Shown: positions 1 through 6,925, counted from the first letter of the stretch. The stretch is 6,925 nt of DNA from Bog-159 sp049520215 (GCA_049520215.1 JBEKPZ010000371.1:1-6925); one strand, 5' to 3'. Notes: generated by a model from the sequence alone, not told the origin. Made by a program: numbers and translations.

Positions 1-819
1 GCGAATGGTGATCTGGGCCGTGCTCCAGTCAATATCGTCCAAGCTCAGCCCAACGACTTCGCCGGCGCGGACGCCAAGCCTGGCGAGCAGCAGCAAGATC
101 GCATGGTTCCGCCGGCCAACCGGCGTCTTTCGATCACAGCGCTCCAGAATACGTTCCACCGTGGCCGCCGGAAGAAACCTCGGCAGTGTGGAAAGCGACC
201 AGTTGGGGACAGTGGGCACGCAACCAGCAAGATCTGTAGCGATAGCTCCGCGGTGTCGCAAATGGCGAAAAAACGACCGAAGCGCCGTTGCCATTAGCTT
301 GGCCCGCACAGGACTCAACTGACGCGCGTGACGCATAACGAATCCGGTGACGTCCGCTGCGCGTAGCATGGCGAGGTTCGGAGTCCTGTCGTGAAATCGC
401 TCCGACAGGAACTCCTCAATGACGGGAACGTAGTTGAGGAGCGTTGCTGGCGATCGTCCGCATTCCTGCAACAAGTACCGCCGGAACGCGGAAGTGATCC
501 TGGACCGGGCGTTGTCCGCGACCGGTGGCTTGTCCGGTTTAACAACACCGGTTTGGCGGAGCATGACCAACAGTCGATGCAACGCCTTCGGGTCGCCTCT
601 ACGAACTCGCTGCGGCCGACGGCGCAGTCGCAGAAATCGATCCACAACCTCGCTGTTCAAAGTCTGGACATCAATCTGTTTCCGCTTCAGCCACCGGCTG
701 AAATCGGCGATTACGACAATCTGCTGTCTGAGCGAGTGGTGTGCATAGCCCTGTTCGGCTACCCCGGCCGCATACGCGTCGAGGTGTTCACTCAAAGGCC
801 CCTGGCGGAGCCGTTCCAT
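1..819 (-). CDS. Tyrosine recombinase (site-specific integrase), C-terminus beyond left edge
   Basis: This reading frame is open from an ATG at 819-817 to the left edge and gives 273 residues without a stop. It begins MERLRQGPLSEHLDAYAAG. Residues about 1-95 (with DFSRWLKRK) look like one SAM-like core-binding domain. Residues about 110-200 (from SAFRRYLLQECGRSPATLLN) look like a second, and the catalytic domain starts near 215. The segment HAILLLLARLGVRAGEVVGL holds the first catalytic arginine (R251 in GVRAGEV), followed by LDDIDW, the usual context of Arg I in the XerC/XerD/phage-integrase family. The remaining catalytic residues (Lys, His/Arg, nucleophilic Tyr) would lie outside the window. 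Family members cut and rejoin DNA through a 3'-phosphotyrosine. The long N-terminus resembles recombinases of about 400 residues that occur in pairs or trios on transposon-like elements; that assignment is inference. No clear ribosome binding site precedes the ATG. A GTG at 852-850 is an in-frame alternative start. Confidence 0.88.
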   Translation of the reverse strand, partial: MERLRQGPLSEHLDAYAAGVAEQGYAHHSLRQQIVVIADFSRWLKRKQIDVQTLNSEVVDRFLRLRRRPQRVRRGDPKALHRLLVMLRQTGVVKPDKPPVADNARSRITSAFRRYLLQECGRSPATLLNYVPVIEEFLSERFHDRTPNLAMLRAADVTGFVMRHARQLSPVRAKLMATALRSFFRHLRHRGAIATDLAGCVPTVPNWSLSTLPRFLPAATVERILERCDRKTPVGRRNHAILLLLARLGVRAGEVVGLSLDDIDWSTAQITIR

Positions 820-859
820 TGTTTTTGAGAAGGTGAAGAGTTGGTTGATCACTCTCCCA

Positions 860-879
860 GGGTGCCAAGCCTGGCATCC
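860..879. other. Short hairpin upstream of the recombinase gene
   Basis: GGTGCCA at 861-867 and TGGCATC at 872-878 can pair around the loop AGCC. One more G-C pair (860 with 879) makes an 8-bp stem with a single G-T pair on the plus strand, which is an A-C mismatch on the minus strand. It lies 41 to 60 bases upstream of the recombinase ATG. It could be a binding site of the element end or a structure in the leader. No U-run follows, so a terminator is unlikely. Confidence 0.35.
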
Positions 880-882
880 AGA

Positions 883-967
883 ACTATGCCGCCTCCACTC
901 GATTCAAACTCGCATCAAATCCGGGCTCGCGCGTCAACACGCGGCATAGTCCGGGAAGCGGCATAGT
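883..967. repeat. Triple ACTATGCCGC repeat at the element end
   Basis: ACTATGCCGC occurs at 883-892. Its exact reverse complement GCGGCATAGT occurs at 941-950 and again at 958-967. The two same-sense copies are 17 bases apart start to start, separated by CCGGGAA. Between the inverted pair lies a small stem (CGCGT 930-934 with ACGCG 939-943, loop CAAC). Repeats of this size close to a recombinase gene are typical of recombinase binding sites or subterminal arms. The outer copy coincides with the point where an older integrase gene is broken, which supports a role at the element end. Function is inferred. Confidence 0.6.
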
Positions 968-1160
968 GGCGGAACCTGTGCGGGTGTCCGCGGTCAACCT
1001 TCGCCCGCTTGAACACGGCGGAAAGGATCCGCTGCGCTCTCTTCACCAAACTGCACACGCTCGCATTACCACCCGAGAAAAACAGTCTGCAATCTAGCGG
1101 CGCCGCTTTCGGGAGTGGCAACACGTCCAGAGCCTTGAGCACGTCCGGGTGAAGCTCTAC
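968..1160 (-). pseudogene. Tyrosine integrase fragment, cut in its HxxR box
   Basis: The minus-strand frame reads VELHPDVLKALDVLPL, then PKAAPLDCRLFFSGG, then VFKRAKVDRGHPHRFR. This is the central catalytic part of a phage-type integrase: the strand and linker before FF.SG, then the helix leading to the HPHRFRH/D box with the second catalytic His and Arg. After HRFR the frame enters the ACTATGCCGC repeats and stops at 917-915, so the segment with the final His/Trp and nucleophilic Tyr is missing. The side carrying the first Arg is missing too: near 1150-1165 sequence from a plus-strand remnant takes over. The usual W after FF also seems lost (LFFSGG). The product cannot be active. It is a different lineage from the recombinase at 1-819, having a different domain style. 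Confidence 0.75.
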
Positions 1161-1453
1161 TACATCGAGTTCGACCTGAAGAAAGGCGGCGGGCCGCAGA
1201 AAGTTGGCCACATCCAGTTGGCGCTGGACAAAGCCGATCCTAAGAGGAACCGCTTCACGCTCGACGTTTGGCCGATGAAAAGCGCGTCCAGAAGCGGGAT
1301 CGAACCGTCAACGAGCCCGTACAGCTTTATGTATCCGGCAGCCGCCAACCCTGCGAGATCGTAGTCAACGAAGTAAAGAAGGACGAGGTAATTGGGTATT
1401 TTGCTGCCCCGGAGGTCACCGCTGAGCGCACCCGCAGAGTCTCTGCGGGATGA
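1149..1453 (+). pseudogene. Hypothetical protein remnant broken by a one-base frameshift
   Basis: From GTG at 1149 the frame reads VKLYYIEFDLKKGGGPQKVG and continues to NRFTLDV at about 1267. The next frame then continues directly as LADEKRVQKRDRTVNEPVQL and on to VVNEVKKDEVIGYFAAPEV, ending at TGA 1451-1453. The two parts join smoothly if one T is restored to the TTT at 1267-1269, giving ...LDVLADEK.... The joined product is about 102 residues, rich in alternating polar and hydrophobic residues, and looks like an all-beta domain. No signal peptide is visible, probably because the true N-terminus is lost at the integrase junction near 1150. I do not recognise a named family. A sequencing or assembly error in the T-run is the main alternative to real decay. 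Confidence 0.6.
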
Positions 1454-1462
1454 CGTCAATGA

Positions 1463-1684
1463 TGTGTTGAATCGAGGCCAACATCCGTCCCGCTGGGCAA
1501 CATCCACACAGATGGTTCAAAAGCCAACGAGGGAACCGAGACAGTGCTCGAAGCCGTTGTCAGCAAGGATTTCGAGAAGCTCTTTTGGGCCATCCAGCAG
1601 GGCTCGCGGCAAGCCGACCTGCTTGATTTCCGGCGGGCACTCGACCCGGCTCGTTCCGCACCGTTCGCCTTCCCCCTGGAGTGA
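1463..1684 (+). pseudogene. C-terminal remnant of an unrecognised protein
   Basis: The frame between a stop at 1460-1462 and TGA at 1682-1684 gives 73 residues. The recognisable protein-like part runs from NIHTDGSKANEGTETVLEAV through SKDFEKLFWAIQQGSRQADL to APFAFPLE. It is acidic and helix-prone, unlike the Ser/Arg-rich readings of the other frames, which favours past coding. There is no ATG, GTG or TTG start in the frame and no ribosome binding site, so it is probably the tail of a broken gene. It is in the same frame as the second half of the remnant upstream, separated from it by stops at 1451 and 1460, so both could come from one gene. Function unknown. Confidence 0.4.
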
Positions 1685-1753
1685 GTGTTCAGCTTCGCCG
1701 GAATCCGCCGGAGATTTCCAAAAGCCGGGCCCATCCGGGCATAAGTAGGCGAT

Positions 1754-1790
1754 CTGACCGGAAGGCGCCATAAGGCCGTACAATGGGCTT
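1754..1790 (+). promoter_or_regulatory. Candidate promoter of boxCB, placed for a leaderless start
   Basis: TACAAT at 1779-1784 differs from the consensus -10 box in one base. CTGACC at 1754-1759 matches four of six bases of TTGACA, but the spacer of 19 is long. The -10 box ends seven positions before 1791, so transcription would start on the A of the boxC ATG. No Shine-Dalgarno sequence lies at normal distance from this ATG; the nearest is AAGG at 1772-1775, 15 bases away. Both facts fit a leaderless mRNA. Prediction from sequence only. Confidence 0.4.
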
Positions 1791-3440
1791 ATGGGGCCGA
1801 GTCGCTCCGCTGGGTTCGCACTCGAAACACATCCTGCTGAATACCGCCACTGGCGTCTCGACGTGGAACCGCCGCTGGCCACACTGACGCTGGCGGTGGC
1901 CGAAGAGTCTCCCCTAGTCCCCGGCTACAAGCTCAAGCTCAATTCCTACGATCTTGGCGTGGATATCGAACTGGCCGACGCGGTGGCGCGGCTGCGCTTC
2001 GAGCATCCCGAAGTGCGCGCGGTGGTCGTCACCGGCGGCCTGGATCGCGTCTTTTGCGCGGGCGCCAACATCCACATGCTGGCCACTTCCACACACGGCT
2101 TCAAGGTCAACTTCTGCAAATACACCAACGAAACGCGCCTGGCCATTGAGGACGCCTGCGCGCACAGCAGGCAGCACTATATAGCGGCGTGCAACGGCAT
2201 TACCGCGGGCGGTGGCTACGAGCTGGCGCTGGCCTGCGAAGAGATCTACCTGGTGGACGATGGCAACTCCGCGGTGAGCCTGCCGGAAGTGCCGCTGCTG
2301 GGCGTGCTGCCGGGTACCGGCGGCCTCACGCGTCTGGTGGATAAGCGCCATGTGCGCCGCGACCTGGCGGATGTTTTCTCCACGTTGGCAGAAGGCGTCA
2401 AAGGCAAGCGCGCGGTAGAGTGGCGCCTGGTGGACGGCGTGTTTCCGCGTAGCCGCTTTCCGGAAGCCGTGCGGGAGCGCGCCCTAGCCCTGGCTGCAGG
2501 GGAAACGCACCAGAACGCGCCCGGTATCGTGCTGAACGCGCTCTCGCCGCAAGTTTCGGACGACGCGGTGAGCTATCGCCATGTCGAACTCCAACTGAAT
2601 CGCGAACGCCGCACGGCACAGTTGACTGTACACGGTCCGGAGGGCGCCCAGCCAGAGACACCCGAAGCTATCCGGGCCGCCGGCGCCGATTTCTGGCCGC
2701 TGCGCGCGTTTCGCGAGATCGACGACGCGCTGCTGCGGCTCCGCTTCCACAATGAGGAGGCCGGCGTTGTGCTGCTGAAGACGCGCGGCAATCCGGAAGC
2801 CGTGAAGCGGATCGACACTGCGCTCTACCAGCTTCGCGAGCACTGGCTCGTCAATGAGATTCTGCTGCTGATGGCCCGTACGCTGCGCCGTCTGGATCTG
2901 ACCGCACGCAGCCTTTTCGCGGTGGTCGACGAAGGTTCCTGCTTCGCCGGCAGCCTGCTCGAAATCGCGTTGGCCGCGGACCGCATCTACATGTTGCGCG
3001 ATACCGCGGGCCTCGTGCGCATGGCGTCCTCTCCGCTGAACGGCGGCCTGCTGCCCATGACGCACGGCCCCTCGCGCCTGCAGGTGCGCTTCATGGCGAA
3101 TCCCGCGCACGTGGACGAGATCGTCGGCGAATCACAACTCTTGGATACGGACGCCGCCGAAGAGGCCGGCCTGGTCACCGCCGCGGTGGATGAAATCGAC
3201 TGGGAAGACGAGTTGCGCATAGTCATCGAGGAGCGCGTCAGCCTCTCGCCCGATGCGCTCACCGGCATGGAGGCCAACCTGCGCTTCGCGGGCGCCGAAA
3301 ACGCCGACAGCAAAGTCTTCGGCCGGCTTTCGGCCTGGCAGAACTGGATCTTCTCGCGCCCCAATGCCACCGGCGAACGCGGCGCTCTGACACTGTACGG
3401 CAAGCCGGAGCGGCCCCAATTCAATTGGCGGAGGACCTGA
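1791..3440 (+). CDS. boxC: Benzoyl-CoA-dihydrodiol lyase / 2,3-epoxybenzoyl-CoA dihydrolase (BoxC)
   Basis: BoxC (EC 4.1.2.44) is the ring-opening enzyme of the aerobic box pathway. With two waters it converts 2,3-epoxybenzoyl-CoA to 3,4-dehydroadipyl-CoA semialdehyde and formate, in the cytoplasm. The protein has 549 residues, close to the roughly 555 of the Azoarcus enzyme. The N-terminal half is a crotonase domain. YKLKLNSYDLGVDIELADA (46-64) is highly typical of BoxC. FCAGANIHML (88-97) and GITAGGGYELAL (136-147) form the oxyanion-hole region, and SLPEVPLLGVLPGTGG (163-178) carries a conserved acidic residue (E166). Residues from about 260 form the second, BoxC-specific crotonase-like half, with FAVVDEGSCFAGSLLEIALA in its core. 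The ATG at 1791 is the only standard start in the frame after a stop at 1755, and it places THPAEYRHW near the N-terminus as in relatives. The gene ends in TGA directly against the boxB ATG. Confidence 0.95.
   Translation: MGPSRSAGFALETHPAEYRHWRLDVEPPLATLTLAVAEESPLVPGYKLKLNSYDLGVDIELADAVARLRFEHPEVRAVVVTGGLDRVFCAGANIHMLATSTHGFKVNFCKYTNETRLAIEDACAHSRQHYIAACNGITAGGGYELALACEEIYLVDDGNSAVSLPEVPLLGVLPGTGGLTRLVDKRHVRRDLADVFSTLAEGVKGKRAVEWRLVDGVFPRSRFPEAVRERALALAAGETHQNAPGIVLNALSPQVSDDAVSYRHVELQLNRERRTAQLTVHGPEGAQPETPEAIRAAGADFWPLRAFREIDDALLRLRFHNEEAGVVLLKTRGNPEAVKRIDTALYQLREHWLVNEILLLMARTLRRLDLTARSLFAVVDEGSCFAGSLLEIALAADRIYMLRDTAGLVRMASSPLNGGLLPMTHGPSRLQVRFMANPAHVDEIVGESQLLDTDAAEEAGLVTAAVDEIDWEDELRIVIEERVSLSPDALTGMEANLRFAGAENADSKVFGRLSAWQNWIFSRPNATGERGALTLYGKPERPQFNWRRT
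3429..3434 (+). promoter_or_regulatory. Ribosome binding site of boxB inside boxC
   Basis: GGAGG at 3430-3434, within GGCGGAGGAC at the 3' end of boxC, lies six bases before the boxB ATG at 3441. The boxC stop TGA (3438-3440) touches that ATG, so terminating ribosomes can pass straight to boxB. This strong site contrasts with boxC, which has none. Confidence 0.8.
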
Positions 3441-4829
<1,389 letters not shown>

Positions 4830-4875
4830 GCGTCGCGAGCCGCGTTGCAGTCCAGGCAGATGGGTTTGGCGGTCG
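4830..4875. other. 46-bp gap between convergent boxB and bclA
   Basis: The stop codons of boxB (4827-4829, +) and bclA (4878-4876, -) face each other across 46 bases. The only self-complementary sequence is a weak CGCG-AGC-CGCG stem near 4835-4845, without a T-run on either side. I see no convincing intrinsic terminator, so the two transcripts may overlap or end by Rho. Confidence 0.5.
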
Positions 4876-6324
4876 TCATCGCAGTTTGTAGCGCTGCACC
4901 TTTCCGGTTGCCGTTTTGGGCAACTCATCCAGAAATTCGATACGGCGCGGGCACTTGTAGCCTGCCAGCCGTTCGCGGACGAATCCGCTCAGTTCCCCGG
5001 CCAGCGCTTCGCTGGCACCCTCAGCCCGCTTCAGAGTCACGAACGCGCAAGCGACGGGCAGACCGTCAACGCCTGGCCGCGCCACCACCGCGGCTTCCAG
5101 CACCGTGGGGTGCTCGATGAGTGCGCTCTCCACTTCGATGGGTGAAACCCACTCGCCCGACACGCGAAACATGTCGTCGGAACGGCCCGCGTACCAGTAG
5201 TATCCGTCCGCGTCGGCGCGATACTTATCGCCGCTGAAGAACCATCCGTCGCGCATGCGCTCCGCGGTGAGCTGCGGCCGATTCCAATAGTGCGTCGCGT
5301 TGCTGCGGCCGCGCACCCAAAGGTCGCCCGTTTCGCCGACCGGCAACTCGCGTCCGCTCTCGTCCGTGATGCGCACCTCATAGCCCGGCACGGGCACACC
5401 CGTACTGCCAGGACGCACCTTCCCCGGCCGGTTCGAGATGTAGATGTGCAGCACCTCCGTGGAACCGATGCCGTCGAGCACGTCAAAGCCGAAGCGCTCG
5501 CGAAGGCGGCGGACGATCTCTGCAGGCAGCGGTTCGGCGGCAGAGATCCCCAGGCGCACGCCGCTCAAATCGTATGGATTGGCGGTGTCGGTCTCGCGCA
5601 AGATGGCCGCGTAGTGCGTCGGCACGGCGAAGAACAGCGTCGGCCGGCATTCGTGCGCGCACGCCAGTATGGCATTCGCCTGCGGCTTGCCGGGATAGAG
5701 GACCGTCGCGGCACCCGCGTAGAAGGGGAACATCAGGCCGTTGCCCAGACCATAAGCGTGGAACAGCTTCGCGGAGGAGAAGGTGACATCATCCGGGCGG
5801 ATGCCAAGCACGCCGCGTGCGTAACCTTCGCAGGGCGCCAGCCAGTCGGCTTGTGTGTGCACCGCGGCCTTGAGAGGTCCGGTGCTGCCGGAAGTCCACA
5901 GCCAGAAGGCGGGATCGTCTGCCGCGGTCGGTGCGCAGTCCAAGGGTGGGGCTGGCGATTCCGCCTGCCATATTGGCTCTGACACGACAATCTTCATCTG
6001 GCTCTCCTGCTCCAGAAACCGGTAATCGGCTGGCCGCAGCGCGGTGCTCGTCGGCACGGCCACCGCGCCGATCTTGATGGCGCCGAAATATGCGGCTACG
6101 AACTCCGGGGAATCGGGCAGAACGATTAATACGCGGTCGCCGCGTTCCACGCCGGCGCGCCGCAGCGCCTTTCCGGCTTGGTTGACGAGTGCAGCGATCT
6201 CCGCGTAACTGTAGCGGCGGCCTTCGTAGACGACGGCTGTACGGCTGCCGCGGCCCTCCGCGATGTGCCGGTCCACAAAGTGCGATGCCAGGTTGAACGG
6301 CTCCACTTCACCTGAGATTCGCAC
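4876..6324 (-). CDS. bclA: Benzoate-CoA ligase (acyl-adenylate forming)
   Basis: This enzyme (EC 6.2.1.25) activates benzoate with ATP and CoA to benzoyl-CoA, the substrate of BoxB. The ANL-superfamily motifs occur in order: P-loop TSGSTGPLK (144-152), AKLFHAYGLGNGLMFP (185-200), SAAEPLP (261-267), DGIGSTEVLHIYISNRPG (284-301), FFSGDKY (362-368), YAGRSDDMFRVSGEWVSP (378-395) and the A10 motif PKTATGKVQRYKLR (469-482) with catalytic Lys475. The GIGSTE.LHI.ISNRPG segment and AYGLGN point to benzoate-CoA ligases rather than acetate or fatty-acid ligases. At 482 residues it is roughly 40 shorter than usual (about 520-530), mainly between residues 105 and 135. The P-loop has LKA where PKG is usual. 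The reported start is GTG 6324. A second GTG at 6306-6304 (476 residues) begins VEPFNLASHFVDRH, nearer to family N-termini, and follows CAGGTGAA. Related 4-hydroxybenzoate activity cannot be excluded. Confidence 0.92.
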   Translation of the reverse strand: MRISGEVEPFNLASHFVDRHIAEGRGSRTAVVYEGRRYSYAEIAALVNQAGKALRRAGVERGDRVLIVLPDSPEFVAAYFGAIKIGAVAVPTSTALRPADYRFLEQESQMKIVVSEPIWQAESPAPPLDCAPTAADDPAFWLWTSGSTGPLKAAVHTQADWLAPCEGYARGVLGIRPDDVTFSSAKLFHAYGLGNGLMFPFYAGAATVLYPGKPQANAILACAHECRPTLFFAVPTHYAAILRETDTANPYDLSGVRLGISAAEPLPAEIVRRLRERFGFDVLDGIGSTEVLHIYISNRPGKVRPGSTGVPVPGYEVRITDESGRELPVGETGDLWVRGRSNATHYWNRPQLTAERMRDGWFFSGDKYRADADGYYWYAGRSDDMFRVSGEWVSPIEVESALIEHPTVLEAAVVARPGVDGLPVACAFVTLKRAEGASEALAGELSGFVRERLAGYKCPRRIEFLDELPKTATGKVQRYKLR

Positions 6325-6601
6325 ATTTGGTGGACGGATTTTTGGGGGCGGGCGGCGTGGCCGACAGGCTTCGTTTGTTGCATGGACCAGGGCACGAGAG
6401 CGGAGTCCGTTGATAGATGGCAGCCCCGACTGTGCCCGCCGCGCTGCGGGCGCCTGCGCCGATCAACGCTCCCACAGGACCGCCTGCGACCCCGCCGATG
6501 GTTGTCCCGACGCCCGATCCACCTCCGATCGGCACAAGATTGCGCTGCTTGTGCCTGCCGCTCTGACGGCTTACGCGACTTGCGTGCAGGTCATAGCGCA
6601 T
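6308..6601 (-). pseudogene. Glycine-zipper protein remnant
   Basis: The 97-residue frame contains RYDLHASRVSRQSGRHKQRN and then a glycine zipper at residues 26-62 (NLVPIGGGSGVGTTIGGVAG, GPVGALIGAGARSAAGTVGA). Small envelope-associated proteins of soil acidobacteria often carry such a zipper after an H/S-K/R-RN linker. Reading upstream of the ATG in the same frame gives DIWWNTFELNG, which fits the strand expected before RYDLH, so the true start is probably lost. After GAAI the sequence becomes low in family likeness (YQRTPLSCPGPCNKRS). The expected C-terminal beta segment is absent, so I call it a fragment. Its TGA (6310-6308) lies one base before the alternative bclA GTG at 6306. No signal peptide remains. 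A genuine short protein cannot be excluded. Confidence 0.45.
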
Positions 6602-6697
6602 TCCGTTCAGCTCAAAGGTATTCCACCAGATGTCCGGACATTTTTCTTATATGAAGGCCATGCATGGCTCGTTTACGCCCGCGAGTGGCAAGGTGGA

Positions 6698-6925
6698 AAA
6701 ACCAGCATCCAAGCCCGCCGCCGCAAACATGCGACGCAACTCTGCCGGCCACGCACACCCATGCATGTGGAACACGAGTACTTCCGCTGCGGTGCCTGGA
6801 CCTATATCGCCGCCTTGGACGTCCACCACGCCAGAATCTTTGGCCGCTGCGAATCCCAGAATGGCATTGCTCCCTTTGATCGGCTTGTCGAGCAAGTGAT
6901 GACACGACCGCCCTACAATGACGCT
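6698..6925 (+). pseudogene. IS630-family DDE transposase, 5'-truncated, continues past right edge
   Basis: The frame at 6698 reads KTSIQARRRKHATQLCRPRT, then PMHVEHEYFRCGAWTYIAAL, then DVHHARIFGRCESQNGIAPF and LVEQVMTRPPYNDA, and remains open at the right edge. This is the middle of the DDE domain of IS630-family transposases, in which DEKTSIQAR, the VEHEY-GA-YLAALDVH block and FGRCE-GIAPF-LV-QVM are well conserved. In intact members the DEK immediately before TSIQAR supplies the first catalytic aspartate. Here the codons before KTSIQAR read GG and lead into unrelated sequence, so the helix-turn-helix N-terminus and the first Asp are missing. The other two acidic residues would lie beyond the window. 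As it stands it cannot encode an active transposase. Confidence 0.8.

Larger units (their letters stand above)
1..967 (-). mobile_element. One end of a tyrosine-recombinase mobile element
   Basis: The recombinase at 1-819, the hairpin at 860-879 and the repeated ACTATGCCGC sites at 883-967 appear to form one unit. Its right boundary is inferred from the neighbouring integrase fragment, whose recognisable sequence stops within HPHRFR at about 968, exactly where the outermost repeat begins. The left end lies outside the window, so size, target duplication and other cargo cannot be judged. It resembles transposon-like elements carrying one to three tyrosine recombinases; this is inference, not a family match. 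Confidence 0.5.

Noticed and set aside
391..828. Plus-strand 145-residue ORF and other plus ORFs in 5-748
   Set aside because: They lie antisense to the recombinase, whose minus-strand frame has clear family sequence through its whole length; the plus readings have no domain-like sequence.
883..967. CRISPR-like repeat array
   Set aside because: Only three 10-base copies, one inverted, with unequal spacing and no cas genes; better explained as recombinase sites.
1160..1882. Minus-strand ORFs of 115, 92 and 121 residues (1160-1507, 1456-1734, 1517-1882)
   Set aside because: They are opposite the more protein-like plus-strand remnants and the boxC start, and read as Ser/Arg-rich or low-likeness sequence.
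2484..3110. Minus-strand 208-residue ORF inside boxC
   Set aside because: A typical third-position-GC antisense shadow (rich in Arg, Gln, His, Ala), fully inside the confident boxC gene.
4833..4848. CGCG-AGC-CGCG stem as a bidirectional terminator
   Set aside because: Only four base pairs and no T-run on either strand.
5290..5982. Plus-strand 230-residue ORF inside bclA
   Set aside because: Antisense shadow; the minus strand carries all ANL ligase motifs in order.
6612..6905. Minus-strand ORFs of 97 and 82 residues and plus-strand ORFs at 6630 and 6664
   Set aside because: All overlap the IS630 transposase frame, which matches conserved transposase motifs; they do not look like known proteins.

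Overview
The window is a GC-rich bacterial segment that carries part of the aerobic benzoyl-CoA ("box") pathway for aromatic acid degradation, set between pieces of mobile DNA. Three intact genes form the core: boxC (1791-3440, +), boxB (3441-4829, +) and, converging on them, a benzoate-CoA ligase gene, bclA (4876-6324, -). The style of the surrounding remnants (a glycine-zipper protein, integrase pieces, and a hypothetical protein of a kind I associate with Acidobacteriota such as Solibacter relatives) suggests a soil acidobacterium. That is an impression from protein style, not a proof.

Layout. Positions 1-819 (-) encode the first 273 residues of a tyrosine recombinase whose C-terminus lies beyond the left edge. 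Just upstream of it, at 860-967, lie a hairpin and three copies of ACTATGCCGC (two direct, one inverted). A second, unrelated tyrosine-integrase gene (about 968-1160, -) is cut off within its HPHRFR box exactly where these repeats begin, so 1-967 looks like one end of a mobile element inserted in an older integrase. From 1149 to 1684 (+) come two decayed coding remnants: a hypothetical protein broken by a one-base frameshift at about 1267, and a 73-codon tail with no start. A putative promoter (TACAAT at 1779-1784) lies just before boxC and is spaced so that transcription could begin at the boxC ATG itself.

The catabolic genes. BclA would convert benzoate to benzoyl-CoA. BoxB, a diiron epoxidase, would form the 2,3-epoxide with electrons from the reductase BoxA. 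BoxC would then open the ring by hydrolysis, releasing formate and 3,4-dehydroadipyl-CoA semialdehyde. boxA, the semialdehyde dehydrogenase gene and a regulator are not in the window. boxC and boxB abut (TGA then ATG) and are almost surely co-transcribed. bclA runs toward them across a 46-bp gap, so it needs its own promoter.

Right flank. Upstream of bclA is a minus-strand glycine-zipper ORF (6308-6601) that seems to be a damaged gene, followed by a 5'-truncated IS630-family transposase (6698 to the right edge, +) that has lost its first catalytic aspartate. Mobile debris on both sides makes acquisition or rearrangement of this catabolic block plausible. I see no RNA genes, no CRISPR array, and no wholly new system. 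The most distinctive observations are the element/integrase junction at 968, the possible leaderless start of boxC, and the compact ligase.
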